Origin: Paracoccaceae bacterium | GTDB taxonomy: Bacteria; Pseudomonadota; Alphaproteobacteria; Rhodobacterales; Rhodobacteraceae | Length of the DNA stretch: 5,776 nucleotides | NCBI GenBank assembly: GCA_030625695.1 | Contig: DAOUQK010000248.1 | Coordinates: 1-5,776, forward strand | Direction of reading: 5' to 3' | Shown: positions 1 through 4,613 of the stretch, piece after piece | How the letters are laid out: every line of letters begins with the position of its first letter | Numbering within the stretch: the first letter of the stretch is position 1 | Notes under the pieces: model-generated | The model's database searches: none | What the model was told of the DNA's origin: nothing | The model's input: the letters and a program-made list of their open reading frames with translations, nothing else | Made by a program: the position numbers and the translations under genes

Positions 1-9
1 AATTCCGAA

Positions 10-825
10 CTATTCCCCGTAAGTCGGGTGAAACTTGTTCCCCGGACTTAGCGTGAATATCTCACACCCGTCCGCCGTTACCCCGATCGAGTGTTCAAAC
101 TGCGCCGACAGCGATTTGTCGCGCGTTACCGCCGTCCAGTCATCGGCCAGGGTTTTGGTTTCGGGCCGTCCCAGATTGACCATCGGTTCGATGGTAAAGA
201 ACATGCCTTCTTCCAACTTCGGCCCGGTTCCGGGGCGGCCATAATGCAGCACGTTGGGTGGCGCATGGAATACACGGCCCAGCCCGTGACCGCAGAAATC
301 GCGCACCACACTCATCCGTTGGGCCTCGACATAGAGCTGGATCGCGTGGCCGATATCGCCAAAGGTATTGCCGGGACGGACCACCTCGATACCTTTCATC
401 AATGCATCATGGGTAACTTCGATCAATCGCTCGGCCTTGCGGCCCAGCTTGCCTGCCACATACATCCGGCTGGTGTCGCCGTACCAGCCGTCAACAATCA
501 CCGTCACGTCGATGTTAAGAATATCGCCATCTTTCAACGTCTTGGTGCCGGGGATGCCATGGCAAACCACATGATTGACCGAGATACAGCTGGCGTGCTG
601 ATAGCCCTTATAGCCAATCGTCGCCGATTTGGCGTCTGCCGCGTTGACCATATCTTCAATCAGCTTGTCCAGCACTTCGGTGGTCTGTCCGGGCACCACA
701 TGCACAGCGATATCGTCCAATATCTGTGCCGCCAGTGCCCCGGCCACATGCATCCCGTCAAACTCGGAACTGTCATAGATGCGAATGCCGTCTTTGGTCT
801 GACGACCGCGAAGTTTGTTGTTCAC
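10..825 (-). CDS. map: Type I methionine aminopeptidase
   Basis: This cytosolic metalloenzyme removes the initiator methionine from nascent proteins after deformylation. All catalytic residues of the type I family are visible in the 271-residue product: H89 (CHGIPG), metal ligands D106 (NID) and D117 (GDTS), H180 (CGHGLGR), H187 (FHAPPN), E213 (FTIEPM) and E244 (FEHS). The single catalytic domain is complete, with no zinc-finger N-terminal extension, and the length is normal. The start is a GTG at 825-823. A GGAG lies 7 bases upstream (833-836), and the N-terminus RGRQTKDGIRIY begins where family members begin; the nearby ATG at 838 is out of frame. The gene follows sfsA on the same strand after 64 bases, so the two are probably cotranscribed. 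The stop is TAG at 12-10; any terminator lies outside the window. Confidence 0.97.
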   Translation of the reverse strand: MNNKLRGRQTKDGIRIYDSSEFDGMHVAGALAAQILDDIAVHVVPGQTTEVLDKLIEDMVNAADAKSATIGYKGYQHASCISVNHVVCHGIPGTKTLKDGDILNIDVTVIVDGWYGDTSRMYVAGKLGRKAERLIEVTHDALMKGIEVVRPGNTFGDIGHAIQLYVEAQRMSVVRDFCGHGLGRVFHAPPNVLHYGRPGTGPKLEEGMFFTIEPMVNLGRPETKTLADDWTAVTRDKSLSAQFEHSIGVTADGCEIFTLSPGNKFHPTYGE

Positions 826-889
826 GGGGATACTCCATCGTCCTGATCTCAGGGGCTATGTAGTGCGCCTTGGCCCAAAGAACCAGAGG
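826..889. other. Gap between sfsA and map
   Basis: These 64 bases separate two genes on the same strand. They hold the map ribosome binding site at the left end. I see no hairpin followed by a T-run and no convincing promoter, so readthrough from sfsA into map is the simplest reading. A weak pair of hexamers (TGGTTC and TACATA, 17 bases apart on the minus strand) is too poor a match to call. Confidence 0.5.
833..836 (-). promoter_or_regulatory. Ribosome binding site of map
   Basis: On the minus strand GGAG stands 7 bases before the GTG start codon of map. It decides the start: the ATG just upstream at 838-836 is in another frame and overlaps this site. Confidence 0.6.
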
Positions 890-1594
890 TCAGGCGACAA
901 TCGTCAATGGCCCAGCCAATTCAACGCCTTCGGGTGTAATCACGGTGCCAAAACACAAGGTTTCAACGCCTTGCGTGCGGGCCGCGTCAAAGGCGGTGGC
1001 GTAAGTGGGGTCAATATCACGCGCCAGATCGAAGTGGTCGCAATCGGTGCGTTGTACCAGGTAGAGCATTATCGCTCGGTGGCCCTGGCGCACCATCGCT
1101 GACAGTTCGTTCAGGTGTTTGGCCCCGCGGGCGGTCACCGAATCCGGGAATTCGGCCAATCCTGCCTGACGGTTCAGCGTCACGCTTTTGACCTCAACAT
1201 AGACGTCGCGCAATCCCGGCTGGCTCAGCAGGAAATCAATCCGGCTGTTCTCGCCGTATTTCACCTCGGGCCGCACGGTTTCGTATTCCGCCAATGGCTC
1301 TACCAACCGGGCCTCAAACGCTGCCCGCAAGGCGCGGTTGGGCACGGATGTATCGACGCAAGTAAAATGGCCGTTTTCATGATCCACCAACCGCCAGCCG
1401 AATTTCAGCTTTTTCTTCGGGTCGTCATTGGGTTCCAGCCAGATTTTCATATCCGCCGTCGCAAGTCCCATCATCGAACCGGGGTTGGCGCAGTGGGCGG
1501 TAATTTCACGCCCGTCTTCCAGCCGGCAATCGGCCAGAAAGCGTTTATAGCGGCGGATTAGTCGGGCCGGAACGAGAGGGGTTTGAAACTGCAT
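890..1594 (-). CDS. sfsA: DNA/RNA nuclease SfsA (sugar fermentation stimulation protein)
   Basis: The 234-residue product matches SfsA along its full length. SfsA has an N-terminal OB-like nucleic-acid-binding part and a C-terminal PD-(D/E)xK nuclease fold. Visible signatures are LIRRYKRFLAD (12-22), HCANPGSM (34-41), SRIDFLL (117-123) with the putative metal ligand D120, VEVKSVTL (133-140) with E134 and K136, and FPDSVTARGAKHLNEL (149-164). The E. coli protein was named for a maltose-metabolism phenotype; its true substrate in this group is not settled. The ATG at 1594-1592 agrees with the family N-terminus, yet no clear Shine-Dalgarno precedes it. It is the first gene of the leftward pair and is divergent from the CinA-type gene 46 bases away. 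The stop is TGA at 892-890. Confidence 0.95.
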   Translation of the reverse strand: MQFQTPLVPARLIRRYKRFLADCRLEDGREITAHCANPGSMMGLATADMKIWLEPNDDPKKKLKFGWRLVDHENGHFTCVDTSVPNRALRAAFEARLVEPLAEYETVRPEVKYGENSRIDFLLSQPGLRDVYVEVKSVTLNRQAGLAEFPDSVTARGAKHLNELSAMVRQGHRAIMLYLVQRTDCDHFDLARDIDPTYATAFDAARTQGVETLCFGTVITPEGVELAGPLTIVA

Positions 1595-1610
1595 GGACCC
1601 GGCCTATACC
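1583..1610 (+). promoter_or_regulatory. Putative sigma70-type promoter of the cinA-type operon
   Basis: TTGAAA (1583-1588, five of six matches to the -35 consensus) and TATACC (1605-1610, four of six to the -10) are 16 bases apart. A transcript would start near 1617 and give a leader of about 24 bases that carries the AGAGG before the ATG at 1641. The -35 box lies inside the sfsA coding region and the sfsA start codon lies in the spacer, so this promoter overlaps the divergent gene. This is a consensus match by eye only. Confidence 0.45.
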
Positions 1611-1630
1611 TGCGTTAAGACACGGATGAA

Positions 1631-1635
1631 AGAGG
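1631..1635 (+). promoter_or_regulatory. Ribosome binding site deciding the cinA-type start
   Basis: AGAGG lies 5 bases before the ATG at 1641. It supports that start over the in-frame ATGs at 1593 and 1626, neither of which has a comparable site. The ATG at 1593 would also lie upstream of the predicted transcription start. Confidence 0.6.
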
Positions 1636-1640
1636 GTGAT

Positions 1641-2363
1641 ATGGGCAATCCAACTGCCGCCATGCTGGTCATAGGCGACGAAATACTGTCGGGCCGGACG
1701 CGCGACGCAAATATGTACCATCTGGCCCAGGAATTGACCGGACACGGTGTTGATCTGACTGAGGTGCGCGTTGTCAGCGATGACGCTCCGGCGATCATTG
1801 CGGCGGTAAAGGCTCTGTCGGGCGGGTTTGATCATGTGTTTACCAGCGGCGGCATTGGCCCGACCCATGATGATATTACCGCCGATTGCATTGCGGCGGC
1901 TTACGGCGCGGCGATTGATGTGCGCGCCGATGCCCGTGCCCTGCTCGAGGCGCATTATGCGCGCACCGGGTTAGAGCTGAACGAGGCACGGCTGCGCATG
2001 GCGCGAATCCCGGATGGAGCCATATTAATTGACAACCCGGTGTCAATTGCACCGGGGTTCACGATGGGAAATGTGCATGTGATGGCCGGAGTGCCGGCCG
2101 TGTTCAAAGCGATGGTGGCCAGCGTTTTGGCGACACTCGCAGGTGGTGCGCCTTTAGTGTCGCAGTCGATGGAAATTCGCCGGGGCGAAGGCGATATTGC
2201 CGGTCCTTTGGCGACACTGGCCGCCGATTTCCCGGACCTGTCGATCGGCTGTTACCCGTTCCGCAAGGATGGCATTTATGGCGCCAACATCGTGGTGCGC
2301 GGCCATGATGCCGAACAGATAGACGCGGCAATGATCCGCCTGAAACAAGAGGTGGCAGTATGA
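1641..2363 (+). CDS. CinA-type molybdopterin-binding-domain protein (stand-alone MoCF domain)
   Basis: The 240-residue product is the N-terminal half of CinA (competence/damage-inducible protein A), with a MoaB/MogA-like fold. Visible motifs are IGDEILSGRTRDAN (11-24), TSGGIGPTHDDIT (68-80) and MAGVPAVF (148-155). A smaller distal part (about 175-240) holds EGDIAGPLATL and GCYPF. Full CinA adds a C-terminal nicotinamide-nucleotide amidase (PncC) domain; it is absent here, and the stop falls inside the overlap with the next gene, so this is a natural short form rather than a truncation. Related domains bind molybdopterin or hydrolyse ADP-ribose; which applies here cannot be read from the sequence. 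I chose the ATG at 1641 for its AGAGG and because family members begin shortly before the IGDEIL motif; the frame is open back to an ATG at 1593. It is first in a four-gene operon. Confidence 0.92.
   Translation: MGNPTAAMLVIGDEILSGRTRDANMYHLAQELTGHGVDLTEVRVVSDDAPAIIAAVKALSGGFDHVFTSGGIGPTHDDITADCIAAAYGAAIDVRADARALLEAHYARTGLELNEARLRMARIPDGAILIDNPVSIAPGFTMGNVHVMAGVPAVFKAMVASVLATLAGGAPLVSQSMEIRRGEGDIAGPLATLAADFPDLSIGCYPFRKDGIYGANIVVRGHDAEQIDAAMIRLKQEVAV
2027..2056 (+). repeat. Two overlapping, mutually exclusive inverted repeats
   Basis: AATTGACA (2027-2034) and TGTCAATT (2041-2048) form a perfect 8-base inverted repeat with a 6-base loop. CCCGGTG (2036-2042) and CACCGGG (2050-2056) form a second perfect repeat of 7 bases with a 7-base loop. 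They share bases 2041-2042, so both hairpins cannot form fully at once. Both lie inside the CinA-type coding region. No T-run follows. A single 8-base repeat of this kind is expected about once by chance in a window this long. Confidence 0.35.
2347..2352 (+). promoter_or_regulatory. Ribosome binding site of the GNAT gene
   Basis: AAGAGG inside the end of the CinA-type gene is 7 bases before the ATG at 2360. It supports this start and suggests reinitiation plus independent ribosome loading at the overlap. Confidence 0.5.
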
Positions 2364-3094
2364 GCGACACAGCGCCGATATACGCCGTCATTGACGGTAC
2401 ATGGCCCGCCGCCCGCTATTTGGCGCGTGGTCCCTGGACCTTACGCCGAGGGCGTGGCGGTGGCAGCCGGGTCAGTGCGGCAACCCTTGATGGACCGCCT
2501 TGGAAGGCAGATATCGACTTTGCCGAACTAGAAATGCGCGGGTTTGGCCAGGAACCGCTGTTTATGATCCGCGAGGGCCAGGAGGGCATTGATGACGCAC
2601 TGGCCGAACGTGGCTATGCCAAACGCGACGCGGTAACGATCTATGCTTGCCCGGTCGCCCGCCTGTGCGGCGTGCCTTTGCCTCTGGTCACTGTGTTCCC
2701 GATCTGGAAACCACTGGCCATCCAACGCGAGATTTGGGCGCAGGGTGGAATCGGCCCGGAACGTCTCGCCGTCATGGACCGGGTCAAGGGGGCCAAAACC
2801 GCGCTAATGTCACGCTATAACGACAAACCCGGCGGGACGGCATTTGTCGCCATGCATCGGGGCACCGCGATGTTGCACGCGCTTGAAATCCTGCCGCATC
2901 AACGCAAACAGGGGCTGGGTGGCTGGATGATGCGCGCTGCGGCCATGTGGGCGGCGCAACAAGGTGCGCATACATTGTCGGTTATGTGCACAACCAGTAA
3001 CAATGGCGCGAACGCGCTCTATTGTTCCCTCGGCATGGACGTCGTAGGGCACTATCATTATCGCTATATCCCTTCGGAGGCTAAACAACCGTGA
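2360..3094 (+). CDS. GNAT-family N-acetyltransferase
   Basis: The product has 244 residues. The C-terminal part (about 155-236) is a GNAT domain: a beta strand TAMLHALEILP (169-179), the acetyl-CoA pyrophosphate loop QRKQGLGG (181-188, Q/RxxGxG), a following helix, then NNGANALYCSLGM (214-226), the usual helix before the last strands, and HYHYRY. The N-terminal 140 residues (ATWPAAR-like GTWPAARYL, ADIDFAELEMR, PLFMIREG) match no domain I can name, but similar proteins occur in Rhodobacterales by my recollection. They could be a degenerate first GNAT repeat. The substrate is unknown. The gene starts within the stop of the CinA-type gene (ATGA, 4-base overlap) and its own stop overlaps the next start, so it is an operon member with coupled translation. 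Confidence 0.88.
   Translation: MSDTAPIYAVIDGTWPAARYLARGPWTLRRGRGGGSRVSAATLDGPPWKADIDFAELEMRGFGQEPLFMIREGQEGIDDALAERGYAKRDAVTIYACPVARLCGVPLPLVTVFPIWKPLAIQREIWAQGGIGPERLAVMDRVKGAKTALMSRYNDKPGGTAFVAMHRGTAMLHALEILPHQRKQGLGGWMMRAAAMWAAQQGAHTLSVMCTTSNNGANALYCSLGMDVVGHYHYRYIPSEAKQP
3076..3080 (+). promoter_or_regulatory. Ribosome binding site of the AhpD-like gene
   Basis: GGAGG lies 10 bases before the GTG at 3091, within the end of the GNAT gene. The strong site supports use of this GTG, which overlaps the GNAT stop as GTGA. Confidence 0.6.
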
Positions 3095-3663
3095 CCAAAT
3101 CCAAATCCCCAACAGCCCTGGACCTGCCCATGGCCAATCCGCTGCCAGAAGCCACTCAGCGCTATTTCGACATATGCACAGAAAAGCTGGGCATGATCCC
3201 CAATGTGCTTCAGGCCAACGCCTTTGACATCGACAAGCTGAACGCATTCACCACGTTTTACAACGATGTGATGCTGGCCGCCTCCGGGTTGTCCAAGCTA
3301 GAGCGCGAAATGATTGCCGTCGTTGTCTCATCCATCAACAAGTGTTTCTATTGCCTTGTCGCGCATGGCGCGGCTGTGCGGCAACTATCGGGTGACCCGA
3401 TTTTGGGTGAAATGCTGGTGATGAACTACCGCGTCGCTGATCTGGACACCCGCCAACGCGCGATGCTGGATTTTGCCGCCAAGATGACCACCGCCAGCGT
3501 GACCATCGAAGAGGCCGACCGTCAGACCTTGCGCGATGCCGGGTTTGCGGATCGTGATATCTGGGACATCGCCAATGTGGCTGGGTTTTTCAACATGACC
3601 AACCGCGTCGCCAGCGCCACGGCCATGGTGCCAAACGAAGAATATCACGCCCAGTTCCGATGA
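3091..3663 (+). CDS. AhpD-like peroxidase-related protein (carboxymuconolactone decarboxylase family)
   Basis: The 190-residue product has the all-helical AhpD/CMD core. The redox motif is CFYC (C85, C88), followed by H92 and preceded by E73. The spacings (E to first C 12, second C to H 4) are those of the AhpD proton-relay residues, while the histidine AhpD carries between the cysteines is replaced by Y87. The N-terminus with LGMIPNVLQAN (33-43) and the C-terminal NVAGFFNMTNRVA (162-174) are typical of the uncharacterised peroxidase-related subgroup. A cytosolic thiol-peroxidase or disulfide-reductase role is likely; the partner and substrate are unknown. There is no signal peptide. The start is GTG with GGAGG 10 bases upstream. 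It overlaps the neighbouring genes by 4 bases on each side. Confidence 0.9.
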   Translation: MTKSKSPTALDLPMANPLPEATQRYFDICTEKLGMIPNVLQANAFDIDKLNAFTTFYNDVMLAASGLSKLEREMIAVVVSSINKCFYCLVAHGAAVRQLSGDPILGEMLVMNYRVADLDTRQRAMLDFAAKMTTASVTIEEADRQTLRDAGFADRDIWDIANVAGFFNMTNRVASATAMVPNEEYHAQFR

Positions 3664-4607
3664 TCACACGCGCGGCTGTCGTCTTTGCAATCCTGACTGC
3701 TTTGCCTGCACAGGCAGAGCAGTTGATATTGCCGGGCGGCGCGCGCCAAATGTCCACACGGGTCATACCTCAAGACAGTTATGCGCTGCCTCTGGGGGTG
3801 TTTGACACAGGTAACATCCCCGCACGCATCATCGAGGGCCGGGTTGAACGGCTTAGCTGGCAATTGGGCGGCGGTGAAGCCACGTCGTTACAGATTTTGA
3901 CCCCCCTGCGTGACCAACTGACCGCATTCGGCTATGAAATCTTGTTCGAATGTCGCGATGTTGACTGTGGCGGCTTTGAGTTTCGCTTTGGCATCGACGT
4001 GATCCCGGCCCCCGACATGCACGTGAACCTCCGCGACTATCGCTTTTTGTCAGCAGGGCGCGGCGACGACGAAGCGGTCAGCCTGATGATATCCCGGCTG
4101 GGAGACGTGACATACATTCAAATGATCCATGTGGCTCCGGGTGGGGCTGAACCGATTTCTCCTGTCACTGACACCACGACACCCGCAATTCCCGATACAC
4201 CAACGGGTCAGGGTGCGGCCCCGATTCAGGACAATCAATTGGCGCAAACCCTGCAAACCTCCGGGCACGTGGTTCTGAACGATCTTATATTTGAAACCGG
4301 TGCGTCGCGGCTGGGCGATGGGCCGTTTGCATCGTTGCAACAACTGGCCGCCTTTCTGACCGACAACCCAAGCCACCGCATTGCCCTTGTTGGCCACACC
4401 GACTCGGTCGGATCGTTAAGTGGCAATATTTCCCTGTCCAAACGCCGCGCCGGTTCGGTTCGCGAGCGAATGGTGAGCAAGTATAACATTAAATCTGGGC
4501 GTATTGAGGCCGAAGGCATGGGTTATCTCGCCCCGGTGGCCTCAAACCTGACCCAAGAAGGGCGTGATGAAAACCGGCGGGTCGAGGCGATTTTACTGTC
4601 GCAATAG
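3660..4607 (+). CDS. Exported OmpA-family protein with peptidoglycan-binding C-terminal domain
   Basis: The 315-residue product begins with a signal peptide (hydrophobic 5-15, cleavage likely after AQA at 17-19), with no lipobox cysteine. The mature N-terminal domain (about 20-160) has the pair C98 and C103 (FECRDVDCGG), which could form a periplasmic disulfide; it vaguely resembles the domain seen before OmpA domains in some proteobacterial proteins (DUF4892-like), from memory only. A Pro/Thr-rich linker follows (about 161-192). The OmpA domain (about 203-315) has LIFETGASRL, VGHTDSVG and LSKRRAGSV. D248 and R263 are 15 residues apart, as in the diaminopimelate-binding pair of Acinetobacter OmpA. 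It should tether the outer membrane or a periplasmic complex to peptidoglycan; no beta-barrel is evident. ATG overlaps the upstream stop as ATGA. No good Shine-Dalgarno is seen, so translation probably depends on coupling. Last gene of the operon. Confidence 0.92.
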   Translation: MITRAAVVFAILTALPAQAEQLILPGGARQMSTRVIPQDSYALPLGVFDTGNIPARIIEGRVERLSWQLGGGEATSLQILTPLRDQLTAFGYEILFECRDVDCGGFEFRFGIDVIPAPDMHVNLRDYRFLSAGRGDDEAVSLMISRLGDVTYIQMIHVAPGGAEPISPVTDTTTPAIPDTPTGQGAAPIQDNQLAQTLQTSGHVVLNDLIFETGASRLGDGPFASLQQLAAFLTDNPSHRIALVGHTDSVGSLSGNISLSKRRAGSVRERMVSKYNIKSGRIEAEGMGYLAPVASNLTQEGRDENRRVEAILLSQ

Positions 4608-4613
4608 CCGGAC
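4608..4613. other. Six-base gap between convergent stops
   Basis: The OmpA-family stop (TAG, 4605-4607) and the stop of the convergent gene (TAG on the minus strand, 4616-4614) are six bases apart. There is no room for a terminator between them. Short inverted arms around 4574-4611 (CCGGC/GCCGG and GCGA/TCGC) are weak and lack a T-run, so termination must occur inside the opposing genes or by Rho. Confidence 0.6.

Noticed and set aside
91..846. A 251-codon open frame on the plus strand opposite map
   Set aside because: It lies almost wholly antisense to a gene with complete catalytic motifs; its His- and Arg-rich product matches nothing, and long antisense frames are common in G+C-rich DNA.
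826..889. A separate promoter for map
   Set aside because: The best hexamer pair matches the consensus at only about half the positions, and the gene order is well explained by readthrough from sfsA.
1115..1561. A 148-codon plus-strand frame opposite sfsA
   Set aside because: It is fully contained within sfsA, has no ribosome binding site I can see and shows no recognisable protein features.
1593..1640. A longer CinA-type protein starting at the ATG at 1593
   Set aside because: That ATG overlaps the sfsA start codon (CATG), lacks a ribosome binding site and lies upstream of the predicted transcription start. The ATG at 1641 has AGAGG at proper spacing.
2126..2218. A direct repeat of TTTGGCGACACT (2126-2137 and 2207-2218)
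   Set aside because: Both copies encode the same short peptide LATLA in the same frame, so similar codon use explains them.
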